Assembly (NCBI RefSeq): GCF_027921765.1
Contig: NZ_BSEJ01000008.1
Coordinates: forward strand, 100,015-164,014
Source: Microbacterium barkeri
GTDB lineage: Bacteria; Actinomycetota; Actinomycetes; Actinomycetales; Microbacteriaceae
Direction of reading: 5' to 3'
DNA: 64,000 nucleotides
A model generated the notes under the pieces. That model was not told where the DNA came from. It saw only the letters and a program-made list of their open reading frames with translations, and ran no database searches. Shown in pieces: positions 9,066 to 16,353 of the stretch. The first letter of the stretch is position 1, and each line of letters begins with the position of its first letter. Position numbers and translations under genes: made by a program.

Positions 9066-9094
9066 CCGCCGATTTCCCGAAGACGCTTGCAGAT

Positions 9095-9140
9095 CGAGAT
9101 ATATCGTGTTTGACTGCTTACAAGTCGAGATATATCTCGA
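9095..9140 (+). promoter_or_regulatory. Twin PadR-type operators and promoter of the DUF4097-PadR operon
   Basis: Two copies of the core GATATATC, at 9098-9105 and 9129-9136, with centres 31 bp apart (about three helical turns). The second lies in a perfect 16-bp palindrome (9125-9140). A -35 box TTGACT (9110-9115) is followed after 17 bp by TATCTC (9133-9138), so the palindrome covers the likely -10 region. The arrangement suggests autorepression by the PadR protein encoded by the second gene of the operon. Confidence 0.7.
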
Positions 9141-9176
9141 GTCGGATGCCCGTGCCGGGGCAGACAGGAGCAGATC

Positions 9177-10070
9177 ATGACAGACGAGAAGTGGGTCATC
9201 CATCCTGGGGAGACCCGCATCATCGACGTCGAGGGCGTCCGCCGCCTCAAGGTGGGTCTCATCGGCGGCCAGGTCGACATCATCGGGCACGACGAGCCGC
9301 ATGCGCGGGTCGAGGTGCACGGCGTGACGGTCAAGGACCTCCGCATCGAGCTCACGGGAGACGAGCTCGAGATCGACCACCCGCAGCTGCGCTGGGACAA
9401 CTTCCTCGAGGTCTTCCGCAACTTCGGCGCGGCCGGTCCGCGTGCGGAGATCAGCGTCGCCGTCCCACGCGCGGTCGCCCTCACGCTCGGCGTCGTGAGC
9501 GCGGGCGCGCTCGTGGCGGGGCTCGAGCAGCCCGCGCGTCTGAACACCGTGTCGGGCGACGTGCTCGTCGACGGCCTGCGCGGCGATCTCGGGGCGAATG
9601 CCGTCTCGGGCGACGTGCAGGTGCGCGACCTCGATGGCGCCTTCTCGGCCAACACCGTCTCCGGCGATGTCGCGGTCTCGGGCGCCGTGTCGCGGGTCGA
9701 CGTCGACACGGTGTCGGGCACCACCTTCGTCGACGCGGTCGGACAGGTCGAGCGCGTGTCGGTCAACGGCGTGAGCGGCGCCGTGACGCTGCGCCTGGAC
9801 AAGGGGTACGCCGCGAACTACGTGGCGCGCTCGGCGAGCGGCCGCGTGCGCATCGACGGCGTCGCGTATGCGTCGTCCGGGCCGGTGAGCTACACGGATT
9901 CGGTGGGCGAGCTGTCGAGCCGCTTCGTCGACGTGCGGATCAACACGGTCGCGGGCGACATCACGGTCGTGCGCCGCGAGGACGGCTCGGAGCCCGATGC
10001 GGCGGCCGAGACGGATGGCGAGGTGCAGTGGCCGGGGCAGGCGGCGGCCGGCGAGGGAGAGGCTCGCTGA
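9177..10070 (+). CDS. DUF4097-family putative adhesin-like protein
   Basis: A 297-residue protein with the DUF4097 beta-helix pattern. From about residue 90 to 270 short repeats recur with a VSGDV motif (NTVSGDVLVDGL, NAVSGDVQVRDL, NTVSGDVAVSG), predicting a right-handed parallel beta-solenoid. No signal peptide or membrane segment is visible. The family is often called putative adhesin, but members paired with PadR regulators are usually cytoplasmic-looking and functionally unknown. A GGAG ribosome site precedes the ATG. The gene is coupled to the PadR gene by a TGATG junction and controlled by the twin palindromes upstream. Confidence 0.85.
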   Translation: MTDEKWVIHPGETRIIDVEGVRRLKVGLIGGQVDIIGHDEPHARVEVHGVTVKDLRIELTGDELEIDHPQLRWDNFLEVFRNFGAAGPRAEISVAVPRAVALTLGVVSAGALVAGLEQPARLNTVSGDVLVDGLRGDLGANAVSGDVQVRDLDGAFSANTVSGDVAVSGAVSRVDVDTVSGTTFVDAVGQVERVSVNGVSGAVTLRLDKGYAANYVARSASGRVRIDGVAYASSGPVSYTDSVGELSSRFVDVRINTVAGDITVVRREDGSEPDAAAETDGEVQWPGQAAAGEGEAR

Positions 10071-10678
10071 TGCCTCCGGTCTTCTCGCACGGCGACCTGC
10101 GCCTCTACCTCCTGAGCCTCCTCGACGAGACGCCGCGTCACGGCTACGACATCATGCAGGCGTTCGCGGAGCGCACGGGCGGCACCTACACGCCGAGCGC
10201 GGGCACGATCTACCCCCGCCTGGCGAAGCTCGAGGAGGAGGGACTCGTCACGAAGAGCGTCGACGGCCGCAAGACGATCTACGCGATCACGGATGCCGGG
10301 CGCGCCGAGGTGCGTGCGCGTGCGGCCGAACTCGACGGCATCCAGGAGGGGCTCGCCGACTCCGTCCGGATCATCGCCGACGGCGTGCGCTCGAGCGTGA
10401 GCGAGGCGATGAAGAGCCTGCGCGCCGATCTCGCGGCGGCCGCGAGCGCGACCGCGGAGACGCCGCGACCGCACCGTGGGGATGACCCGCGCGTCCGCGC
10501 GCGCGAGCAGCTGCAGCGCGCCGAGGTGCTCGTGGGCGAGTTCCGCGGCCGCATCCGGGCTGACCTGCGCACGCATGTGGCGCGCGGGGGCGAGCTCGCG
10601 TCATCCGTCGTCGACGACCTCGGCCGTGCTCTCGAGGACGCAGCTGCTGCGCTCGAGCGCGCGCTCGGCGGCCGCTGA
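10070..10678 (+). CDS. PadR-family transcriptional regulator
   Basis: A 202-residue repressor. The N-terminal winged helix (residues about 8-75) shows the PadR pattern LYLLSLLDETPRHGYDIMQ, then TYTPSAGTIYPRLAKLEEEG. Residues about 80-200 form a long charged helical region, larger than in PadR-s1 proteins and probably used for dimerisation. The start codon overlaps the stop of the DUF4097 gene. The two palindromes before the operon are its most likely targets. Its stop is 3 bp from the convergent universal-stress gene, with no terminator between them. Confidence 0.88.
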   Translation: MPPVFSHGDLRLYLLSLLDETPRHGYDIMQAFAERTGGTYTPSAGTIYPRLAKLEEEGLVTKSVDGRKTIYAITDAGRAEVRARAAELDGIQEGLADSVRIIADGVRSSVSEAMKSLRADLAAAASATAETPRPHRGDDPRVRAREQLQRAEVLVGEFRGRIRADLRTHVARGGELASSVVDDLGRALEDAAAALERALGGR

Positions 10679-10681
10679 GGC

Positions 10682-11233
10682 CTACTCCTCGAGCGGCCAG
10701 TCCTCGTCGTCCGCGAGCGGCTCGCCCACGGGCACCACGAGGATGTTGCGGTGCTGCCGGTGCGACAGGCGCGCGGCGACCGATCCGGTGAAGAACTCCC
10801 GGATCGAGTCGCCGATGCCGCGCTTGCGCGTGCCGACGACGATCAGGCGCGCGTCGATCTTCTCGGCGAAGTGCTTGAGGGCGAGCGCCGGGTCGCCGAC
10901 GAGCTGGCGAACCGTCCAGCGGACGTCCTTGCCGGCGAGGTTCTCCTCGGCTGCTCGGCGGACGGCCTCGAGCTCCTCGGCGCCGGCGTCGATGTGGATG
11001 TCGACGGGCGCGGTCTGCACGAATCCGTCCGGATCCTCGTAGGTCACGAAGCGCGTCACGTCGACGTGGGCCACGACGAGCGGCGCGTGCAGAAGGGCCG
11101 CATAGCGGGCCGCCTCCTTCATCACGCGGGGTGCCTGGCCCGGGATCGCGCCTACGATGACGGCCCCGTGCAGGGACTCGTCGGCTGCCGCGTCGGGTGC
11201 CTCGTCGGCGGGGAAGACCTCGTTATCGCTCAT
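10682..11233 (-). CDS. Universal stress protein (UspA fold)
   Basis: A 183-residue single-domain USP. The core begins at about residue 20 (GAVIVGAIPG). The ATP-binding signature near the C-terminus is recognisable as GTRKRG, then GSVAARLSHR, then ILVVPV, matching G-2x-G-9x-G(S/T). This predicts a nucleotide-binding stress protein of the ATP-binding class. Longer upstream starts are open, but the ATG at 11231-11233 (MSDNEV) gives the usual short acidic lead and leaves room for regulatory DNA shared with the divergent DUF3073 gene. Confidence 0.85.
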   Translation of the reverse strand: MSDNEVFPADEAPDAAADESLHGAVIVGAIPGQAPRVMKEAARYAALLHAPLVVAHVDVTRFVTYEDPDGFVQTAPVDIHIDAGAEELEAVRRAAEENLAGKDVRWTVRQLVGDPALALKHFAEKIDARLIVVGTRKRGIGDSIREFFTGSVAARLSHRQHRNILVVPVGEPLADDEDWPLEE

Positions 11234-11387
11234 GGCCCGTCCTCTCTGTGCCGCAGCCCGGCCGGTGCCCGAGGGCCGCGTGGTATCCTGGATCCTACTC
11301 TTTCCCGGCATCAGCCGGCTGTCGGAAGTTATGCATACGGGCCGGCGCATGAAGCCCGATGCTGCTCAACATAAGGGGGTCTCGCGC

Positions 11388-11576
11388 ATGGGGCGTGGCC
11401 GTCAGAAGGCGAAGCACACAAAGCTCGCCCGCGAACTCAAGTCGTTCAGCCCGAGCGTCGATTATCGGGCCCTGGAACGCCAACTCGCGCATCCGGATGA
11501 CGACCCGTACGTCGACCGCTGGGCTGACCAGTACGCCGACGAGGACGAGGACGAAGACGAGCTCGAGAAGGCCTAG
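11388..11576 (+). CDS. DUF3073-family small protein
   Basis: A 62-residue protein whose N-terminus MGRGRQKAKHTKLARELK is the highly conserved opening of DUF3073 proteins, found almost universally in actinobacteria. The basic N-terminal half, a central YRALERQL segment and a very acidic tail (DEDEDEDELE) are characteristic. Function is unknown; the strong charge split suggests a nucleic-acid or ribosome-associated role, which is speculation. An AAGGGGG ribosome site lies before the ATG and a canonical terminator follows. Confidence 0.9.
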   Translation: MGRGRQKAKHTKLARELKSFSPSVDYRALERQLAHPDDDPYVDRWADQYADEDEDEDELEKA

Positions 11577-11596
11577 CCCTTCTCAGATCATCACGG

Positions 11597-11630
11597 AAAG
11601 TCGCCGCGGAGCACCCTCCGCGGCGACTTT
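11597..11630 (+). terminator. Terminator after the DUF3073 gene
   Basis: A perfect 14-bp stem (11597-11610 with 11617-11630) around a 6-nt loop, with a TTT run closing the stem, 20 nt after the DUF3073 stop codon. Confidence 0.88.
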
Positions 11631-11687
11631 CGTGTGCCTGCGCGACGGGCACCCGCACACGTGCGTCGAGCCGGTAGTGTCTCGCTC

Positions 11688-12083
11688 GTGACGCGTGCAC
11701 CCATCCGCTGGGAGCTGCTGCCCCTCGTCTGCGCGGGCGGCGCGATCGGCGTCGCCGCGCGTCACGTGCTGACGGCGCTCGTCCCGGACAGCTCCGTCGT
11801 CTGGATGACGGCCGTCATCAACGTGGTCGGATCGCTCCTGCTCGGGTTCGTCGCGGGCGTATGCGGTGCGCGGCATGCGCGATGGCGCGGTTTCCTCGGG
11901 ACGGGCGTGCTGGGCGGCTTCACGACCTACAGCGCGTTCGCCGTTCAGGTCGCGGGCGCGACCGGCGGCCCGCAGATCGCGCTCGTGCTCGCCGGCTCTG
12001 CCCTGCTCGTGATCCTCGCGGTCGGGGCGGCGGTCGCGGGCCTCGTCGTCGGCGCACGCGTCGCGCGCGAGGCCGCAGCGTGA
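11688..12083 (+). CDS. crcB: Fluoride channel subunit, CrcB/Fluc family (first of pair)
   Basis: A 131-residue, four-helix membrane protein that lets fluoride leave the cell. It shows the family marks GGAIGVAARH at the first helix, NVVGSLLLGF in the second, and GFTTYSAF in the third, where the conserved Thr/Ser/Phe line the pore. The GTG at 11688 is chosen over an upstream in-frame start because a TAGTGT -10 box ends 7 nt before it, implying leaderless transcription, and the upstream terminator ends at 11630. It overlaps the second crcB gene by 4 nt; paired genes usually form heterodimers with opposite membrane orientation. Confidence 0.93.
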   Translation: MTRAPIRWELLPLVCAGGAIGVAARHVLTALVPDSSVVWMTAVINVVGSLLLGFVAGVCGARHARWRGFLGTGVLGGFTTYSAFAVQVAGATGGPQIALVLAGSALLVILAVGAAVAGLVVGARVAREAAA

Positions 12084-12445
12084 CCCCCGGGCTCGTCGCG
12101 CTCGTCGCCCTGGCCGGCGGGATCGGCGCCGGCCTGCGCTGGCTCGTCGACGTGCTACTCTCGCGCGTCGTCCCGCGCGGCTTCCCCTGGGCCATCCTCG
12201 CGGTGAACGTGTCGGGTTCGCTCGCGCTCGGGGTGCTCACGGGTGCCGCGCTCGGATGGCCGTGGCTCGCGATCGCGGGGACGGGGCTGCTCGGCGGCTA
12301 CACGACCTTCAGCACGGTGTCGCTCGACGCGGCGGCGTTCCTCCGCGAGGGCCAGGTGCGGAAGGCGCTTCTCGACGCGCTGGGGACCCTCGCGCTCTGC
12401 GTGGCGGCCGCCGCGGCCGGTGTCGCGATCGGTGCCCTGGTCTGA
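12080..12445 (+). CDS. crcB: Fluoride channel subunit, CrcB/Fluc family (second of pair)
   Basis: A 121-residue partner of the preceding gene, translated from a GTG in a GTGA overlap. Conserved marks are GGIGAGLRWLVD, AVNVSGSLALG and GYTTFSTVSLD. Together the two subunits would make an antiparallel heterodimeric fluoride channel. Positive residues differ between the two copies (for example a KAL loop here), in line with dual-orientation pairs. No fluoride riboswitch is evident upstream; the first gene looks leaderless. Confidence 0.93.
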   Translation: MTPGLVALVALAGGIGAGLRWLVDVLLSRVVPRGFPWAILAVNVSGSLALGVLTGAALGWPWLAIAGTGLLGGYTTFSTVSLDAAAFLREGQVRKALLDALGTLALCVAAAAAGVAIGALV

Positions 12446-12565
12446 TCAGGATCATCCCGTAGGTGGAGGCGCCGGTGCGCGCCGCGCTGAGAGAATGACG
12501 ACGCGGATACAGGACCGTATCGGTCCGTCCGCTCCCGCGCCAGGCTCCACCAACGAGAGAGATCC

Positions 12566-15500
12566 GTGTCGAAGCTCGCCGTCCTCAGCCTCAAGAACCG
12601 CGCCCTCATCGCGCTCCTCACGATCTGCGCAGCCGTCTTCGGCGGGCTCTCGCTCACGAGCCTCAAGCAGGAGCTGATCCCGTCGATCGAGCTCCCGACG
12701 CTCGTCGTGATGACGACCTACCCCGGGGCATCGCCCGAGGTCGTGGAGTCCGATGTGTCGACGCCGATCGAGACGGCGGTGCAGGGCGTCGCGGGTCTCG
12801 AGTCGACCACGGCGACATCGACGACCGACGCGTCGATCGTGCAGGCGACGTTCGCCTACGGCTCGAACCTCGCGACGGCCGAGCAGAAGATGCAGCAGGC
12901 GATCAACCGCATCTCGAGCCAGCTGCCGGAGAACGTCGAGCCCCAGGTGCTGTCGGTCAGCATCGACGACCTGCCCGTCATCCAGGTCGCGGTCTCCGGT
13001 CTCGGCGAGGACGCGCAGGCGCAGCTCGAGAGCATCGCCATCCCCGACATCGAGGACGTCGACGGCGTCGGCTCGGCCGAGATCGTCGGAGGAACGGGCC
13101 AGCGCATCACGATCACCCCCGACGCCGAGGCGCTCGCGGCGAACGGCCTCACGCAGCAGGCGATCTCGGATGCGCTGCAGCAGAACGGCAACCTCTTCCC
13201 CGGCGGCGAGATCACGGAGGGCGACCGCACCCTCACAGTCCAGACCGGGGCGAAGATCGAGGATCTCGACACGCTGCGCGAGCTTCCCCTCGCCGCGGCC
13301 GCCGCCCCGACGGTCGACCCGACGACGGGGCAGCCGATCGTGCCGCCCGCGCTGACGATCGACGATGTGGCCGGCGTCGAGCAGACCGACGATCCGACCA
13401 CCTCGCTGTCGCGCGTGAACGGCGAGGACGCGATCTCGATCTCGATCACGAAGCTGCCGGCGGCGAACACGGTCGAGGTGTCGGAAGGCGTGCAGGCGGT
13501 CATCGACGACCTGCGCGAGACCTTCCCCGACGCCGAGTTCACGATCGTGTTCGACCAGGCGCCGTACATCGTCGAGTCGATCGAGACGCTCGCGACGGAG
13601 GGACTGCTCGGCCTCGTCTTCGCCGTGCTCGTCATCCTCGTGTTCCTGCTGTCGATCCGCTCCACGATCGTCACGGCCATCTCCATCCCGACGAGCGTGC
13701 TCGTCACGTTCATCGGCATGCAGGCCTTCGGGTACTCGCTCAACATGCTCACGCTCGGCGCGCTCACGATCTCCATCGGGCGCGTGGTCGACGACTCGAT
13801 CGTGGTGATCGAGAACATCAAGCGGCACTACGTGCGCGGCGCCGAGAAGGGCGCGGCCATCCGCCTCGCCGTCCGAGAGGTCGCGGGAGCCGTCACGGCG
13901 TCGACGATCACCACGGTTGCGGTGTTCCTGCCGATCGTGTTCGTGGGCGACATGGTCGGCGAGCTCTTCCGGCCGTTCGCGCTCACGGTCACGATCGCGA
14001 TGAGCGCGTCGCTCCTCGTCGCGCTCACGATCGTGCCGGTGCTCGCGTACTGGTTCATGCGCCCGGGCAAGCCGCTGCTCGACGCGGAGGGGCGCCCGAT
14101 CGACCCCGAGCATCCCGACGCTCCGCCGTCGCGACTGCAGCGTGCGTACCTTCCGGTGCTCGGATGGACCCTCCGGCACTCGGGCATCACCCTCGTGCTC
14201 GCCGTGCTGGTGCTCGTCGGCACGGTCGCGGCCGCGCCGCTCATGAAGGTGAACTTCCTCGGCGACTCGGGTCAGAACACGATGACCATCTCGCAGGACC
14301 TCGGCGACACGGCGAGCCTCGAGGCGAAGGATGCCGCGGCTCGCCAGGTCGAGGACGCGCTCGACGGGATCGACGGCATCGAGGCCGTGCAGGCCTCGAT
14401 CGGCTCGAGTGGATCCGCGCTGTCCGACGCGTTCCGCGGGGGCGGCGGCGTCACCTACTCCGTCATGACCGAGGACGGCGTCGACCAGGAGGCTCTGCGC
14501 GCCGAGGTCGAGGAGGCCCTCGACGGGCTCGAGGGAGCCGGCGAGATCACTGTCGCCGGCTCGTCCGGATTCGGCTCGTCCGACATCGAGATCAGCGTCG
14601 AGGCGCCGACCTCCGACGCGCTCGCCGATGCCACCGCGGCGATCGTCGCCGAGCTCGAGGGGCGCGAAGGCGTCGGCACCGTGACGGACGACCTCGCATC
14701 GTCGCTGCCGTACATCGCCGTCGAGGTCGACCGCGCGGCCGCTGCCGAGGCCGGCCTCTCCGAGGCCGCCATCGGCTCGATCGTCTCGTCCGCGATGCAG
14801 CCGCAGCAGGCGGGCACGGTCGAGTTCGGCGACACCGCGCTGACGGTGTACATCGCCGCCGAGGACCCGCCCGCGACCGTCGAGGAGCTGCGCGATCTGG
14901 CCATCCCGACGGCCCGCGGCGTCGTGCCCCTCGAGGAGCTCGCCGTGATCGAGGAGAGCGAGGGCCCCGCCTCGATCACGACGGTCGGCGGACGCCGCAC
15001 GGCCACGATCACGGTGCCGCCCTCCGTCGACGACCTTGCGGTCGCGACCGGCTCGGCCTCCGCCGCGATCGCCGCGGCCGACCTGCCCGACGGCGCAACC
15101 GCCTCGGTGGGGGGTGTGGCGGAGCAGCAGGCGGAGTCGTTCGCGCAGCTCGGCCTCGCCATGCTCGCGGCCATCCTCATCGTCTACGTCGTCATGGTCG
15201 CGACGTTCAAGTCGCTGCGGCAGCCCATCCTCCTCCTCGTCTCCGTCCCGTTCGCGGCGACCGGCGCCATCCTGCTGCAGGTCGTGACGGGCGTGCCCCT
15301 GGGCGTCGCCTCGCTCATCGGCGTGCTCATGCTCATCGGCATCGTCGTGACGAACGCGATCGTGCTCGTCGACCTCGTGAACCAGTACCGCGAGCGCGGG
15401 CTGTCTGCGCACGACGCGACGCTCGCGGGGGCGTCGATGCGTCTCCGGCCCATCCTCATGACCGCGCTCGCGACGATCTTCGCGCTCACGCCGATGGGCC

Positions 15501-15898
15501 TCGGGATCACCGGCCACGGCGGATTCATCTCGCAGCCGCTCGCGATCGTCGTGATCGGCGGCCTCGTCTCGTCGACCCTGCTCACGCTCATCGTGCTGCC
15601 CACGCTCTACAACCTCGTCGAGGGGGCGAAGGAGCGCCGTGCCGCCAAGCGCGCCGGCCGCGGCGGCTCGGACGGCGAAGGCACGGCCTCGGACGAGCCG
15701 ACCGACGACGGGCCGGCTGACGGCGCCACGGCGGATGGCGGTGCGCAGGGCGGTCGCGGCGCGGCGGCTCCCGAGGTGCGCGCGGGGGAGCGGGTCGGTG
15801 CCCCGGTGTACGTCGCGCCGACGGCGACTCCGACCCAGACGGCGACGATCGCGGGCGGTCTGCCGGCGGCCTCGCCGGTGCAGCACCGACCGCAGTAG
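12566..15898 (+). CDS. RND-family efflux transporter (AcrB/SwrC-like)
   Basis: An 1110-residue inner-membrane exporter with the standard duplicated RND plan: a helix at residues 10-30, a large extracytoplasmic loop, helices from about residue 340, and the same again in the second half. Motifs include GRVVDDSIVVIENIKRHY in helix 4 and GIVVTNAIVLVDLVNQY in helix 10, plus the gating-type sequence SIPTSVLVTF. The last about 80 residues form a charged Gly/Ala-rich cytoplasmic tail. No membrane-fusion or outer-membrane partner is adjacent, as expected for Gram-positive RND pumps of the SwrC type. The GTG follows a GAGAGA ribosome site. Substrates are unknown. Confidence 0.88.
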   Translation: MSKLAVLSLKNRALIALLTICAAVFGGLSLTSLKQELIPSIELPTLVVMTTYPGASPEVVESDVSTPIETAVQGVAGLESTTATSTTDASIVQATFAYGSNLATAEQKMQQAINRISSQLPENVEPQVLSVSIDDLPVIQVAVSGLGEDAQAQLESIAIPDIEDVDGVGSAEIVGGTGQRITITPDAEALAANGLTQQAISDALQQNGNLFPGGEITEGDRTLTVQTGAKIEDLDTLRELPLAAAAAPTVDPTTGQPIVPPALTIDDVAGVEQTDDPTTSLSRVNGEDAISISITKLPAANTVEVSEGVQAVIDDLRETFPDAEFTIVFDQAPYIVESIETLATEGLLGLVFAVLVILVFLLSIRSTIVTAISIPTSVLVTFIGMQAFGYSLNMLTLGALTISIGRVVDDSIVVIENIKRHYVRGAEKGAAIRLAVREVAGAVTASTITTVAVFLPIVFVGDMVGELFRPFALTVTIAMSASLLVALTIVPVLAYWFMRPGKPLLDAEGRPIDPEHPDAPPSRLQRAYLPVLGWTLRHSGITLVLAVLVLVGTVAAAPLMKVNFLGDSGQNTMTISQDLGDTASLEAKDAAARQVEDALDGIDGIEAVQASIGSSGSALSDAFRGGGGVTYSVMTEDGVDQEALRAEVEEALDGLEGAGEITVAGSSGFGSSDIEISVEAPTSDALADATAAIVAELEGREGVGTVTDDLASSLPYIAVEVDRAAAAEAGLSEAAIGSIVSSAMQPQQAGTVEFGDTALTVYIAAEDPPATVEELRDLAIPTARGVVPLEELAVIEESEGPASITTVGGRRTATITVPPSVDDLAVATGSASAAIAAADLPDGATASVGGVAEQQAESFAQLGLAMLAAILIVYVVMVATFKSLRQPILLLVSVPFAATGAILLQVVTGVPLGVASLIGVLMLIGIVVTNAIVLVDLVNQYRERGLSAHDATLAGASMRLRPILMTALATIFALTPMGLGITGHGGFISQPLAIVVIGGLVSSTLLTLIVLPTLYNLVEGAKERRAAKRAGRGGSDGEGTASDEPTDDGPADGATADGGAQGGRGAAAPEVRAGERVGAPVYVAPTATPTQTATIAGGLPAASPVQHRPQ

Positions 15899-15934
15899 GT
15901 GGGGCGCGGGCGCGGCGGGGGCGGCGGGTTTCCG

Positions 15935-16118
15935 GTGTCGGGAATCGGATCGCTGGGGCTGGTGTGCGCGTGTCGTGCTCATGAGTCGACAGGGGCACCA
16001 GGGGTCCGATTCGAGTGACGGCGGGCTTGTGTCGGGAATCGGATCGCTGGGGCTGGTGTGCGCGTGTCGTGCTCATGAGTCGACAGGGGCACCAGGGGTC
16101 CGATTCGAGTGACGGCGG
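15935..16118. repeat. 94-bp tandem direct repeat, two copies
   Basis: Positions 15935-16024 and 16029-16118 carry the same 90-bp sequence, with a 4-bp spacer (period 94). Within each copy GAATCGGA near the left end and TCCGATTC near the right end are inverted, so each unit can fold into a large hairpin. The block lies in the non-coding gap (15899-16353) between the RND gene and the helicase promoter. Either strand can be read as open frames but none has gene-like codon use or ribosome sites. Confidence 0.9.
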
Positions 16119-16153
16119 ATGGCGTTGCCGGGCGGTTTCCCAGACCGGTCCGG

Positions 16154-16353
16154 TAGTGTCGTCCGGTCGGCTTCGGACACCGCGCGCTCAGCGCGGACGT
16201 TTTGGCAAGGTGTGAGTCCAGGGGCCGATGGTGAGCGTCGATCGACGCGCATGAACCATCACATGAATGGCCCCCGGCCGACGACTGTCCGGGTCTGCTC
16301 GCGCCTGCGTGCGTCGAGCGCTGTTCTCGTGCGAGAACCCGAAGGACACACCC
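16154..16353 (+). promoter_or_regulatory. Probable promoter and long 5' leader of the DEAD-box helicase
   Basis: A -10-like TAGTGT at 16154-16159, in the same GGTAGTGT context as the crcB promoter, would place transcription start near 16166 and leave a leader of about 190 nt. The leader contains the inverted repeat GTTCTCG-TG-CGAGAAC (16323-16338) directly before the GAAGGA ribosome site. Long structured leaders are common on cold-induced RNA-helicase mRNAs. The -35 box is not convincing. Confidence 0.4.

Noticed and set aside
12512..12526. GGACCG-TAT-CGGTCC before the RND gene as a TetR operator
   Set aside because: A short 6-bp dyad in GC-rich DNA with no TetR gene nearby; too weak to call.
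15588..16076. Minus-strand frames crossing the 94-bp repeats
   Set aside because: They run into the end of the RND gene, contain no known domain, and the repeated peptide simply reflects the DNA duplication.
16323..16338. GTTCTCG-TG-CGAGAAC as a LexA box
   Set aside because: Actinobacterial LexA sites have GAAC before GTTC; here the order is reversed. It is better viewed as a leader hairpin.
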